Origin: Maridesulfovibrio hydrothermalis AM13 = DSM 14728
Lineage (GTDB): Bacteria > Desulfobacterota > Desulfovibrionia > Desulfovibrionales > Desulfovibrionaceae
Reading direction: 5' to 3'
DNA length: 64,000 nt
Assembly (NCBI RefSeq): GCF_000331025.1
Contig: NC_020055.1
Span: forward strand, 2,078,370-2,142,369
Shown: piece by piece, positions 54,033 through 63,099 of the stretch
How the letters are laid out: every line of letters begins with the position of its first letter
How positions within the stretch are numbered: the stretch's first letter is position 1
Program-made: the position numbers and the translations under genes
The notes under the pieces: generated by a model
Database searches by the model: none
The model's input: the letters and a program-made list of their open reading frames with translations, nothing else
What the model was told of the DNA's origin: nothing

Positions 54033-54893
54033 ATGAATATCTACAAACTCAAGCCCAGCGATACTAATTACAAGATATTATCCCGTGAAGGATTTGAAAT
54101 GGCTACCAGAAAACTTCCCCCTTATTATAAAAAGCAAGAAAGAAATGAACTGCATTTTGCTGTATGCCCAGTCTGCAATAATCCAGTACAAATCATTGGT
54201 TTAAACAAAAAGCTACAGCACACAGACCTCCCGTATGCAAAGCATTATCACAAAACCATACGAGGACTTGCTGCCTTTGACAAAGAAGCTTTTGAAAGTT
54301 GCTCATTGGCTCATCCCGGAAGCAATCTTTTTAAAGACAGCCGTAAATCAGCATGCACGGAACGGGAAAGGCAAATATTGATATCCTTACAGGAAAACTT
54401 TGATCAGGTGGCATATCTTTTTCAATTATATTCAGGAATTGTCATGACCCCGCATTTAGCTGAAGAGATGCTCAAGTGGTATGTAGCAGAGCAGGGTCAT
54501 TTGTACAGGGGAGGCAGCCTCATAAATGCCCCATGGGTCTTTGTCTATTTATCCAGAGCACAAAAATTATGGGGCAGAAAAATTAAAGACCCCGATCTAC
54601 GTGAAGTACTCAGCAAAAAAGTGCCATCTGGATTTATTAATGAAAAAGACCAATTCATAACGAAAGGACAAGAGAAAGTCTTTTTCTGGTTTGCTAAGCA
54701 CAAACAAATCAAGTCCGCAGAGAATACCCTCAAGGAAACAATGCAATTCTTTGTTACCTGTGATGATAAAGAAATCTTCAAGAAAACAATTACCTTTGAT
54801 TACGGACTATTTCAAAGACTTATAAGTATCCCTGACGAGAAAAGAAGATATAAAGGAAAATTAACTGCTCTCGCTGAAAAATACCTCGGTTGA
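54033..54893 (+). CDS. Module protein B, copy 1: unknown, with N-terminal zinc ribbon-like motif
   Basis: A 286-residue soluble protein. CPVCNNPVQIIGL at about residue 45 looks like half a zinc ribbon; HYHKTIRGLAAFDKEAFESC adds further His and Cys. The C-terminal half has LINAPWVFVYLSRAQ and FFWFAKHKQ blocks that are shared with the copy at 55348. No transmembrane or signal part. Function unknown. It is always paired here with module protein A. Confidence 0.72.
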   Translation: MNIYKLKPSDTNYKILSREGFEMATRKLPPYYKKQERNELHFAVCPVCNNPVQIIGLNKKLQHTDLPYAKHYHKTIRGLAAFDKEAFESCSLAHPGSNLFKDSRKSACTERERQILISLQENFDQVAYLFQLYSGIVMTPHLAEEMLKWYVAEQGHLYRGGSLINAPWVFVYLSRAQKLWGRKIKDPDLREVLSKKVPSGFINEKDQFITKGQEKVFFWFAKHKQIKSAENTLKETMQFFVTCDDKEIFKKTITFDYGLFQRLISIPDEKRRYKGKLTALAEKYLG

Positions 54894-54915
54894 GGTCAAA
54901 CAAAATCATGTTTGT

Positions 54916-54994
54916 CCGGAACATGAAATCCGGAGAGCTGCCTTTGGCAATGGCAATGTAAATAAATAAGCGGGTCTGAGGGGGGCCGCTTAAA
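54916..54994 (+). repeat. 79-bp direct repeat, copy 2
   Basis: Same sequence as 53656-53734 but for one base. Here it is not part of a gene: it carries a stranded piece of the traC 3' end including its stop codon, and the TAAGCGG/CCGCTTA hairpin, directly before the second module. Confidence 0.97.
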
Positions 54995-55010
54995 TATAAG
55001 GAAGAAACAA

Positions 55011-55277
55011 ATGGATCATACAAAAACACTCACAAACAGGGCTGATAATATCTTTGGTGAAGCCCCTCACAAAGGATGTGAAAACTGCGAAGAAGAGCTG
55101 TTTTTTGCCATGCAAGACAACGAACATAGATTCTCACTTGGCTTGCGGACAGTTTTGCATTGCCTTAAGCTTGCAGAATTAAGCGGCAACATTCCTCCAC
55201 TGCCATCAAAGTGGTGGATAAGTGTAATAAACAGGCATGGTTTAGAATTACCTGCTCTGGACAAGCAACATGAGTGA
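55011..55277 (+). CDS. Module protein A, copy 2
   Basis: An 88-residue paralogue of the protein at 53751. Shared: CENCEEELFFAMQDNEHRFS, GLRTVLHCLKLAELSGNIPP, LPSKWW. The CxxC pair, MQD and GNIPPLP are kept, so these are probably functional residues. About half the positions agree by eye. GGAAGAA precedes the ATG. Confidence 0.72.
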   Translation: MDHTKTLTNRADNIFGEAPHKGCENCEEELFFAMQDNEHRFSLGLRTVLHCLKLAELSGNIPPLPSKWWISVINRHGLELPALDKQHE

Positions 55278-55347
55278 ACATAAATATATTTAATTATACC
55301 CTAATGAACGCGGATACGAGCGCATTTCAATTGATAAATTCGAGAGT

Positions 55348-56148
55348 ATGACAAGAAAGGCTGACCCTTTCTACCAACACAACGACAAAGGTGAAATCGT
55401 GCAATACGCAGTATGTCCAGATTGCAATAATCCTATCCAAATTATCGGCCTGTACACAAAATTGAAGAATACAGACCATCCCTATGGGAAGCACTGCACA
55501 CGCTCAATCCGTGACATTGCAGACTACAATGCTCAGGCATTTGAATATTGCAGTCTGGCAAATCCCAACCGCTCTTTGAACAAAGATATGAAAAGAAAAT
55601 CCAAGGGCGAAAAGGGAGAGCAGATTATATCAATCATACGCAATTATTTTGACCAGATAGCATTCATTTTTTCCAAGTTCACAGGAATATATATGTCAAG
55701 AGGTTTAGCTGTCAGAATGCTTAAAAAATACAAATCATCTGAGGGATATTTATACTTTGGAGCCAACTCTATGAATGTTCCTTGGATCTTCGCATACATG
55801 GCCAACAACCATTCTCTGTTCGGCCAAAAAATAGTTGATGACACTTTGCGCGAATTGATCAAAAAGAATTGCCAGAACATTTATTTTGAAGGGGAATGGA
55901 TAAGAACGAAAAAATATACTGATATAGAATTTTGGTTCACCAAGCACCGCCAGACCATGACTCCGGAAAATGGCCTCAGCGAAAGTATGGAGTTGAAGCT
56001 CACTTATAATGGAAAAACATTTTTCAGCAAAAAAATTGACTTTGATCACGACTACTTTCAGAATCTAATGAACTATTCTGATGATTGCCGCACCAGAAAA
56101 AAAGAACTTACAGATAAGGCAAAGGAATTCTTTCCAGCCGCAGATTAA
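55348..56148 (+). CDS. Module protein B, copy 2, 5' end apparently eroded
   Basis: A 266-residue paralogue of the protein at 54033 (CPDCNNPIQIIGL, NVPWIFAYMANN, EFWFTKHRQ), with about 40% of positions equal by eye. The start at 55348 corresponds to residue 24 of copy 1. Upstream, the same frame continues homologous (LYPNERGYERISIDKFES) but ends in a stop; the place of the copy 1 ATG reads ATA (near 55279), and one base is out of step. So the original start is lost, and translation, if any, starts at the inner ATG. Confidence 0.68.
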   Translation: MTRKADPFYQHNDKGEIVQYAVCPDCNNPIQIIGLYTKLKNTDHPYGKHCTRSIRDIADYNAQAFEYCSLANPNRSLNKDMKRKSKGEKGEQIISIIRNYFDQIAFIFSKFTGIYMSRGLAVRMLKKYKSSEGYLYFGANSMNVPWIFAYMANNHSLFGQKIVDDTLRELIKKNCQNIYFEGEWIRTKKYTDIEFWFTKHRQTMTPENGLSESMELKLTYNGKTFFSKKIDFDHDYFQNLMNYSDDCRTRKKELTDKAKEFFPAAD

Positions 56149-56167
56149 CCCATAACAGGAGAAGACG

Positions 56168-56395
56168 ATGACAAAAATGACCCGTGAAGAAGAATTCAAA
56201 ATCATTCAAAAAATCAGAGAACTGGATGCAGAAGGCAAGCATGAAGAAGCTTACGAGCTTAGAAAAAGACTTCCACTACCGCCACACCTCGCTATGGCCC
56301 TAAAAGATACCATCGGTGTCAATGAGCTGAAAAAAGCAAATCTCGACCTTACGGAGGCAAATGAAAAATATGGCGAAAACTGGCTTACTCGTTAA
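56168..56395 (+). CDS. Small helical protein of unknown function
   Basis: A 75-residue soluble, charged protein: REEEFKIIQKIRELDAEGKH, EEAYELRKRLPLPPHLAMAL. Probably all helix. AGGAGAAG precedes the ATG. It overlaps the next gene by 35 bases, so they are coupled. No family recognised; both follow the tra region and may belong to it. Confidence 0.65.
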   Translation: MTKMTREEEFKIIQKIRELDAEGKHEEAYELRKRLPLPPHLAMALKDTIGVNELKKANLDLTEANEKYGENWLTR

Positions 56396-56921
56396 ACTAG
56401 CAATAAAACTTGGTGACGATTGGAAAGCATACCAGCAGAAGGAATCAACTCCTGAAGCCCTAGCTTTCCAGAACGGCCTTAAAGACACATTGGGTATGTA
56501 TAAGGAGCTGGCTGAAGCTCAAGATCCTGAAGCCATCTTAAAGGCTGAACAGATTGCATTAATTCAGGAAAAGGAATTCGCCAACTCAGCTGAAATGGTC
56601 AACAGCATCAAGCCGGGCTTGATCCAACTTGAAGAGGCCAGACAGTCGTTGGAGCTGGTCCATGACAGTGAAGCTTATCAGAAAGCCGCTTCAACATATG
56701 CCGGCAAAAGAAAACAAGGCGGCCTGCCTCTGGACGGCTTTAGAGAATTTGTCAGAAGCCATCAGGCCAGACTGACCAACCGCCTCAAGGCTGATGGCTC
56801 CCACGCAGAGAAAAATATTTTCAGGCAGCGCAAAACCAATCTCAAGGTTGCAAACGAGGCTTACATCAAACTACAAAGAAAAGCCCTCGGCATTGAAAAC
56901 GCCAAGGGCATATCAAGATAG
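56361..56921 (+). CDS. Helical protein of unknown function
   Basis: A 186-residue (or 183 if started at 56370) soluble protein, helical and rich in Ala, Glu and Lys, with LVKLAIKLGDDWKAYQQKES, then FRQRKTNLKVANEAYIKLQR at the end. GGAGG at 56354 lies near but poorly spaced to both starts. No domain recognised. It is the last gene of the plus-strand tra-like run. Confidence 0.65.
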   Translation: MKNMAKTGLLVKLAIKLGDDWKAYQQKESTPEALAFQNGLKDTLGMYKELAEAQDPEAILKAEQIALIQEKEFANSAEMVNSIKPGLIQLEEARQSLELVHDSEAYQKAASTYAGKRKQGGLPLDGFREFVRSHQARLTNRLKADGSHAEKNIFRQRKTNLKVANEAYIKLQRKALGIENAKGISR

Positions 56922-57222
56922 CAGGGAACTCTAAGGGGGGATTCTTGCTATGTTTTTTTTAGCTACAGCTATCAGATGTGGTGTTTTCATTTTTTCCAAT
57001 TTTTTATATGTACCGCGCTTTATAGTCATCAGCAGCTCTGGAAATGGCTTTTTGAAAAAATTTAGATCCGTTGGAAAGCAAGATACTTGCTTAAAACCAT
57101 TTGAGATAAGACAAGAGCTTAAACTTTCAACAATCCAAGACCTGATGTGCTGGTGCCGATGAAAAAAAATGCTTAACACTCCAAAACATATTACAATACT
57201 ATCAAAAACACCAAATACAATA
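56922..57222 (+). other. Stretch with no supported gene
   Basis: About 300 bases between the last tra-like gene and the convergent cytidylate-kinase-like gene. Short frames exist on both strands (about 70-80 codons), but none has a ribosome site or family likeness. The region is AT-rich and marks a junction between conjugation genes and cargo. Confidence 0.55.
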
Positions 57223-58053
57223 TTATATATTATGAAACGGATTTATCATTTCATTTTTAGGCTGTGAAAAAACAAATAGGACATCCTTTACTCCTTCTAC
57301 ATTCTTGGCTATTTTTGTAATTTTGCTTAAACCCCTGTCTGTTAACACAGAATGAGCATTAGGCACGAGGATACTCACAACACCGTCCGTTGCTTCAACA
57401 ATAATATCGGGTAGTATGCCGATAATAGTGCTGTGCACCTTCGCGGACAAATACATGTTTTCGATATTTTTCCGTGAGTCCGGTTTTGCCTGGAAAGCTT
57501 TTTTTTGCACAGCATGACAAATGATATCCACAGCGTCATCAACCGATAGTAGCCCAATGTGGAGAACCATATCATATGACCTACTATCCCACGTATCAAT
57601 GCCGTAAACTTGCATGCTCCATTTCCGACGTTCGTCGTCGTCCTTCATTAGGATGTGACGAGCTTCATCTTGACTAATATTCTCCCGACGCATCTCTTCC
57701 TGTACACGATCCTCCATGTCTGCAGTAATGCGAAGCTTAAAAACATGGGGGATGCCAGAGAGGAAAAAGTGACCAGCCAATCCATGATAAACGATATTAT
57801 CCCGAAGAGCATATTGCAAAAGAGATTTACGCAAATAACAGAGGTAACTCTTCTTTCCGTGTGTGAAACGTTCAAGTACGGATGGAGCATCATGTAATGC
57901 TCGGACGAGTTTGATTTCAGGAATATTAAATTCTTCCGAACTCGATAGGACAATGTCTCTTGAAAGGCATTCGCATTTCAGCTTAGACGCTACTTTTTCT
58001 GCAATAGCCTTTCCTTTGCTATAGGACCCACGTGAAATAGTAATAATTGGCAT
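57223..58053 (-). CDS. Cytidylate kinase-like protein with C-terminal BON-like region
   Basis: A 276-residue protein. Residues 1-200 are a cytidylate-kinase-like P-loop fold: TISRGSYSKGKAIAEKVASK (Gly-rich loop without the classic GxxGxGKT), YHGLAGHFFLSGIPHVFKLR and RRENISQDEARHILMKDDDE. Residues 205-276 resemble a BON domain (AKVHSTIIGILPDIIVEATD, GVVSILVP). Genes of this sort are common in sulfate reducers and, from memory, often sit near SulP transporters, as here. Substrate unknown. GAGG precedes the ATG; divergent from sulP. Confidence 0.78.
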   Translation of the reverse strand: MPIITISRGSYSKGKAIAEKVASKLKCECLSRDIVLSSSEEFNIPEIKLVRALHDAPSVLERFTHGKKSYLCYLRKSLLQYALRDNIVYHGLAGHFFLSGIPHVFKLRITADMEDRVQEEMRRENISQDEARHILMKDDDERRKWSMQVYGIDTWDSRSYDMVLHIGLLSVDDAVDIICHAVQKKAFQAKPDSRKNIENMYLSAKVHSTIIGILPDIIVEATDGVVSILVPNAHSVLTDRGLSKITKIAKNVEGVKDVLFVFSQPKNEMINPFHNI

Positions 58054-58320
58054 AAAGACCTCATAAATAATTAGTTCCCTATCTAGAATGGTTCCAGATA
58101 TGATTCGCTAGGCACAGTCATTAAACAACTTTAAACTTACCTCAATCATATTGTGTTGACCAGCCCATATGTATCTTGTTGGAAATGATAAGGGTTGACA
58201 TAATTTTATAAGAGGAATTTACTACGGCTATTTCGTTAACTACCTTATTGTGAGCCTCCAGTCATGGCCTGACTATTTATATTTCATAGACCACAGTCTG
58301 CGCCCCATAGGTAACAACCA

Positions 58321-59991
58321 ATGGTGTTCAAAATGATTTTTTTTCAATCTTTGTATCCTAATTATCTTCCCGCTATTGTACGTGTCCTGCGACGAGGTTA
58401 TACGCCTTTACTGTTTGCCCGCGACCTGTGGAGTGGTATCACAGTCGGCATTGTCGCATTGCCTTTGGCTATGGCTTTCGCAATTGCAGCAGGCGCATCT
58501 CCTGAACAGGGAATATTCACAGCTCTAGTTGCTGGATTTATCATTTCTGGCCTCGGCGGATCCCGTTTTCAGATCGGAGGGCCTACTGGGGCATTCGTAG
58601 TTATTGTAGGCAGTATAATAGTTCGCCATGGTTACGATGGGCTGGTGGTGGCCATGCTTTTAGCTGGCTTACTGCTTTTCATTATGGGATTATTCAATTT
58701 TGGACAATTCCTTAAATTCATTCCTTATCCGGTTATTACTGGATTCACCACTGGCATCGCCCTGCTGATAGTCGCCACTCAAATCAAAGATTTTTTAGGA
58801 CTCAATCTAGCCCATGAGCCGTCTGCTTTTCTCGACCGACTGGAGGCTTGTTTCAATGCGTTGCCGACTGCCAGTAGCACTGCGCTAACACTAAGCGTAG
58901 GAACACTATCGGTGATGCTACTCATTCGCCATTTTGCCCCTAAGGTGCCAGCGCACATCGTAGGCATATGCTTTGCGACGGCCATAGTTTGGACTATGGG
59001 ATTGCCTGTTGAGACCATCGGTTCACATTTCGGAGGAATCCCGGCGGAGTTACCTCATTTCCATATGCCTGTCCTTAATATAGCCCTAATACGAGCTGAA
59101 TTTCCTGATGCCCTGACGATTGCTCTATTGGCAGGTATCGAATCACTCCTGAGTGCTGTGGTAGCTGACGGTATGACTGGTAGCCGACATAATTCAACTG
59201 TGGAGTTAATGGCTCAAGGTCTTGCTAACATCGCTTCAGGTCTGTTTGGCGGCATCCCCGCAACCGGGGCAATCGCTCGTACCGCCACCAACATCCGGGC
59301 AGGTGCTTACTCTCCTGTTTCCGGGTTAATTCATGTAGCCACACTGGCGACTTTTCTCATGATTTGTTCTGGACTGTTATACCACATCCCACTTGCGAGC
59401 TTGGCTGCAGTACTGATTGTGGTTGCTTGGGATATGAGTGAACTGCACAGATTCAAGCGCCTGCTACATGCTCCCAAAATGGACTCTGCAGTTCTACTGC
59501 TCACCTTCGGATTAACTGTTTTTGTGGATCTAACTGTGGCCGTCCAAGTTGGTGTTGTGCTATCCGCTTTGTTGTTTATGAAGCGTATGAGCGAGGTCAG
59601 TGGTGTCTGTGAACTATCTACAAATATTGAGGGACTTGCCCCTAAGGAAAAAAGGACCGAAAATATAATGGTGTACGAAATCAATGGGCCATTCTTTTTC
59701 GGCATGGCACAAAGATTTATTGATACCATGCAGTTTACTAGAAACACTCCCAAAGTGCTAATCATACGGTTGGCTCATGTCTACCATATTGATGCAACCG
59801 CTATTGAGGCTTTGGAAGGTGTGGTTCAAAAAGCTCACCAAAGTGGTATTTTGGTTATTTTAGCTGAACTTTCACCGGGCATCCGTAAAATTTTGAGGTC
59901 TATGGGTACGAAGAGTCTTGTCGGCCAAGATAACATCCTGCCGGACTTTCAGGCTGCAATGGTACGGGCCAAAGAAGCTGTAAAAAAATAA
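58321..59991 (+). CDS. SulP/SLC26-family anion transporter with STAS domain
   Basis: A 556-residue inner-membrane transporter. The membrane part has about 12-14 helices, starting with LWSGITVGIVALPLAMAFAI and QIGGPTGAFVVIVGSII, typical SulP motifs; GIPATGAIARTATNIRAG is also conserved. The C-terminal STAS domain runs from about residue 440 (IMVYEINGPFFFGMAQ) to the end. Members carry sulfate, bicarbonate or other anions; in a sulfate reducer sulfate is attractive but not shown. ATG at 58321 has AGG upstream; 58333 is an alternative. Confidence 0.93.
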   Translation: MVFKMIFFQSLYPNYLPAIVRVLRRGYTPLLFARDLWSGITVGIVALPLAMAFAIAAGASPEQGIFTALVAGFIISGLGGSRFQIGGPTGAFVVIVGSIIVRHGYDGLVVAMLLAGLLLFIMGLFNFGQFLKFIPYPVITGFTTGIALLIVATQIKDFLGLNLAHEPSAFLDRLEACFNALPTASSTALTLSVGTLSVMLLIRHFAPKVPAHIVGICFATAIVWTMGLPVETIGSHFGGIPAELPHFHMPVLNIALIRAEFPDALTIALLAGIESLLSAVVADGMTGSRHNSTVELMAQGLANIASGLFGGIPATGAIARTATNIRAGAYSPVSGLIHVATLATFLMICSGLLYHIPLASLAAVLIVVAWDMSELHRFKRLLHAPKMDSAVLLLTFGLTVFVDLTVAVQVGVVLSALLFMKRMSEVSGVCELSTNIEGLAPKEKRTENIMVYEINGPFFFGMAQRFIDTMQFTRNTPKVLIIRLAHVYHIDATAIEALEGVVQKAHQSGILVILAELSPGIRKILRSMGTKSLVGQDNILPDFQAAMVRAKEAVKK

Positions 59992-60010
59992 AAACGTAGG
60001 TATAACAGAG

Positions 60011-60114
60011 ATTTGCGCTTCGTCCCAATTTTAGAAATCCCCGTAAAGGTGGAATCTGCATCCATAAGCTGATAACAAAAGGATGCATGAAAATTGGTAA
60101 AAAGAAGCGCAAAT
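60011..60114. repeat. Three-tier nested inverted repeat
   Basis: Three arm pairs lie symmetrically: ATTTGCGCTTC (60011-60021) with 60104-60114; CAATTTT (60026-60032) with 60090-60096; TGCATCC (60057-60063) with 60081-60087. All pairs match exactly, with unpaired bases between. The whole could fold as one long hairpin and it covers the start of an IS3 OrfA remnant. Confidence 0.8.
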
Positions 60115-60164
60115 TTTCGGACAAATTTAAGGCCAAGATTGCTTTAGAAGCAGTTGCGGGGTGA
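60087..60164 (+). pseudogene. IS3-family OrfA transposase N-terminal remnant
   Basis: A 25-codon frame, MKIGKKKRKFSDKFKAKIAL then EAVAG, is the start of an IS3-type OrfA (HTH protein with KRRKFS..FK..IALEA). It stops at once after EAVAG, where OrfA goes on to KT...L. Only the left end of the insertion sequence is left. Its likely terminal region lies in the nested repeat just upstream. Confidence 0.75.
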
Positions 60165-60223
60165 AGCGCAGACTCCTTAAATCCATGCTGATCAAGTATA
60201 TTAGAGTTCTTTAATTATCAAGT

Positions 60224-60880
60224 TTACCTGCAGGAAGATTGTTCCACCATAACCTTCCTCTGCATCCGATAAATTTCATTACCCTTAATTTTAATATTCG
60301 CTCCAAACATACGCTTAGCAAGTTTTTCAGCCACGATTTTTGCAGTGGGGTCATTAATACTGAAGAAAATTTTATCCCCATTATCCTTAACCATACCGCC
60401 GCTTTTTAGCGAGTAGAGAACGTTTCCTGAAGAATCTACACGCCATGTTATTTTATCCAGACTACGTTTATTGGTGTCATTTGATCGCTTGGCCTCTTCG
60501 GCCTGCAATTGAAGCATTTTGGCAATGGAAATCAATTTGCGCTTATCCTTCCAGACCAAGCTGGAATCCATGCGGATCTGACTTTGCCTTAGCTTCCAAT
60601 TAGATGCTGATGGATCTGCTTTTGCAAATTCTTGCTGTACTTTTCTTTCAATGGGGGCTTTCTTTGACCGCAGCACCTGCAAAGCCACTTCATCACCACT
60701 TTCAGCTTTCCATTTCAAAAAATCGTTCCAACGGTTGAAAGGAGTTTGCTTCCGCAGCTCCGCACGCTTTCCGGCCATTTCCTTTTTTAGTGACTCGATA
60801 GCCTCAATCTTTTTGCCTGCAGCAAGGGCTATCAGCCTGCTTCTATCCTTTGGCCGGAGCGTACGGTCATTCCTGAGAGA
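60224..60880 (-). pseudogene. traI: Relaxase TraI, C-terminal part (LPD7 domain), frameshifted
   Basis: This frame is open from about 60880 and continues the relaxase: LRNDRTLRPKDRSRLIALAA, then TPFNRWNDFLK and the LPD7 domain (ITWRVDSSGNVLYSLKSGG, IFFSINDPTAKIVAEKLAKR) at its end. An inner ATG at 60778 could give a separate 184-residue protein, but has no clear ribosome site. One extra A in an A5 run near the 60880s would account for the break from the N-terminal part. Confidence 0.8.
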
Positions 60881-61862
60881 TTTTTATCTTGTCGTCCCAA
60901 TAGGAAACATTCTGCTCCCAACGCTCGTCCTGTTCAGACCTGAGTTCTTCGTAGATTTTTTTTCTGACGGCTATAGCCTCACGATATTCTGCGTAAAGAT
61001 GTCCCCGCTTTGTATGAAGCGGACGTGATACGTACCTGTCTTTTTCAACAACTTTATGCGTGGCCGGCATAGCTTTTTGGTACGGACCTAATATTTCCTC
61101 CAGTTTGGATTTGGTAAAATTACGATCTAATCTACTGGCTTTTACAGCTGTGTCAGAATGTTTATCTTTGATAATGCAGCCATTACCTCTGGTTTTGACC
61201 TCGATGCCAATCTGCGCCATCGAATTATGAAAATCCTGCCAGTTCAGAGACGTTTCTAATGCCTTGAAAATAAAATCCTTGCGCTCATTTAGATATGAAT
61301 CAAAGGATTGCTGTCCGGAATGGGCCTCATAAGTGGCCGCCCGGTCATTGGTGCGCTTTGGTTCCTGATCCTTCTGTCTGCCGTTATCAAACTTCAAGCC
61401 GAACTTCTGTTCCAGCTCACGGTGCAGGCGGTCTCGCTTGTAGAAATCCCGGTAAGGCTCGTAGCGGGTCAGCTTTTCCGGGTGGATCATATTATATGCG
61501 ATATGCATATGAATATTGTTGGTATTCTTGTGAACACCACAATGCCGCTGGTGCTCCTCAAAGCCTAAAGCCTTGGAAAATTCCTGCTCGATCTCCTTGA
61601 AATTTTCCGGAGTGAGGACAGATTCATCTTCCGGTCTGAAGGACACTATTAAGTGATAGGTCTTCTCCTTGCTCGTGCGCTGATTCAGATCCTGAGTATC
61701 AAGAACCTCCTGAATAGCCAGCTCGTAATCCTTACCAGCCCAGCAACCGGCGCACCAGGACATCAAGGTCTTTTCACCCTTGTGCTTAGCGTCAGCAATG
61801 TAATCGGCTAACCGCCGATAATTATCATTCTGGGGCTTGCAAGAAATCCTGCGACTAATCAT
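60867..61862 (-). pseudogene. traI: Relaxase TraI (MOBP), N-terminal catalytic part, frameshifted
   Basis: TraI nicks oriT and stays on the 5' end. The 331-residue part holds all catalytic residues of the RP4 type: the probable nucleophile Tyr21 in LADYIADAKHK, KTYHLIVSFRPEDE, and the metal-binding HxH (His118, His120) in GVHKNTNNIHMHIAYNMIHP. It stops early at 60867, and homologous sequence goes on in the +1 frame. Since the catalytic part is complete, nicking might still work even if the gene is broken. It overlaps traJ by four bases. Confidence 0.88.
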
Positions 61863-62176
61863 ATAGAACGAACCTTCTCAATTATCTTTCGTTGTAACCG
61901 GCGGAGATCTTCCAACAGAGCTTCAACATCAGTACGGTGCTCGTCATCATCAAGAATCCACATCTTCAGTAAACCGCCTAGACGGCCCTGATCTGCATTC
62001 AACTTAAGAAGCTCTAAACGGGCTTGTTGATCAGTACGGCTTTTTATTTCATGGCCAAGACATACGGCCTTCATAAAAGCAGACATTGACAGGCTGCACT
62101 GCTTTGCGGTCGCACTGATCTGATCATATTCCTCTTTAGATACGTAGGTCTTAATGACTTGCTTCTTTGAGGGCAT
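61859..62176 (-). CDS. traJ: TraJ-like (MobC) relaxosome accessory protein
   Basis: In RP4, TraJ binds the right arm of the oriT palindrome and guides TraI to the nick site. The 105-residue protein has an N-terminal ribbon-helix-helix (KTYVSKEEYDQISATAKQCS, LSMSAFMKAVCLG) and the MobC/TraJ signature LKLNADQGRLGGLLKMWIL. It is directly upstream of, and overlaps, traI, as in RP4. Confidence 0.88.
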   Translation of the reverse strand: MPSKKQVIKTYVSKEEYDQISATAKQCSLSMSAFMKAVCLGHEIKSRTDQQARLELLKLNADQGRLGGLLKMWILDDDEHRTDVEALLEDLRRLQRKIIEKVRSI

Positions 62177-62987
62177 CTACTTTTCCCGAGTGCTTATTGA
62201 TGCCTTCCCAGATAAGACTTATTGCATGGGGGACATGAGACTTTGGTAACTCCTTCAGCGATTTAAGGCCCATGACCTTGCATATGGAGGCAAGCAACTT
62301 TTTACGTGGTGTGTTTCCGCAATAAGCCCAGTAATCAAGCAGTCCATGAACCGTTTCCAGATCTTTCGCCGAGCAGGCGTTCACACCACGCATTTTAGGA
62401 GGAACTGCATAGAGGCACATATTGAGATAAGTCCATGCACTATCCAAAGCCAGTTTATCCATTTCATAAATATCGGAAACTCTGATTTCCCCTTCAATCT
62501 GCCTTTTGCCCTGTTCCCAGCTGATATTTTCAAGGTAGCACCAATAGCGTGCAGCACCTTCGAATGATTTCACGGCTTCCGGCTTTGCTTTCTTAAATCT
62601 GATATTTGCCTCGACCTGCGGTGGTACTATTTTCAACTTGGCCTCCATGGCATTGAAGGCCTCAAGAAATTTAATTTTCCACTCCATAGCCTTCTTGCCG
62701 GTAAACCCCATTGCAAGCAGGGAAAAACCGTCACGAGTCATGTTAAAAGCAGGCTCTTTTCGGATAGCTCCATTAGGTCCAGGAACATCACGGAACGTGG
62801 CCTGAAAATTGAGGACACGATAGTCATCTGGAATCTCCAGCTCATTTATGGATTGCAGGACATTATCATGACGTTTTTTAAAAAGTTCAGCCACGACTAA
62901 AGAGGAAACCACTGGTTGATTGTTTTCCATAATCACTTCAACTACGTCTTTTACTACCTTGTTTTTACTAGCTTTTTTATTCATCAC
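62151..62987 (-). CDS. Rha-family phage-type regulatory protein
   Basis: A 278-residue protein with the N-terminal Rha/antirepressor domain: QPVVSSLVVAELFKKRHDNV, then FNMTRDGFSLLAMGFTGKKA and MEWKIKFLEAFNAME, which are the family's hallmark. The C-terminal part (about 140-278) is not recognised. Rha interferes with phage infection and control in P22-like systems; in ICEs it is a frequent regulator of unknown target. It heads the leftward transcript with traJ and traI, overlapping traJ by 26 bases. The start may be 62987 or 62984. Confidence 0.82.
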   Translation of the reverse strand: MMNKKASKNKVVKDVVEVIMENNQPVVSSLVVAELFKKRHDNVLQSINELEIPDDYRVLNFQATFRDVPGPNGAIRKEPAFNMTRDGFSLLAMGFTGKKAMEWKIKFLEAFNAMEAKLKIVPPQVEANIRFKKAKPEAVKSFEGAARYWCYLENISWEQGKRQIEGEIRVSDIYEMDKLALDSAWTYLNMCLYAVPPKMRGVNACSAKDLETVHGLLDYWAYCGNTPRKKLLASICKVMGLKSLKELPKSHVPHAISLIWEGINKHSGKVDALKEASH

Positions 62988-63099
62988 TTATACCCCGTGT
63001 TAAAATTTATGATGCAAGTCCAAGTTTGGACTGACCTTAATTTCAGCAACATCTTACGTTGAGCCGCAGGCGAATAAGTCAACCTCAGCCCACAGGCTG

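Noticed and set aside
56931-57179. Frames of 82 (minus) and 70 (plus) codons after the last tra-like gene
   Set aside because: No ribosome site, no recognisable motif, and the two exclude each other; left as a stretch without a gene.
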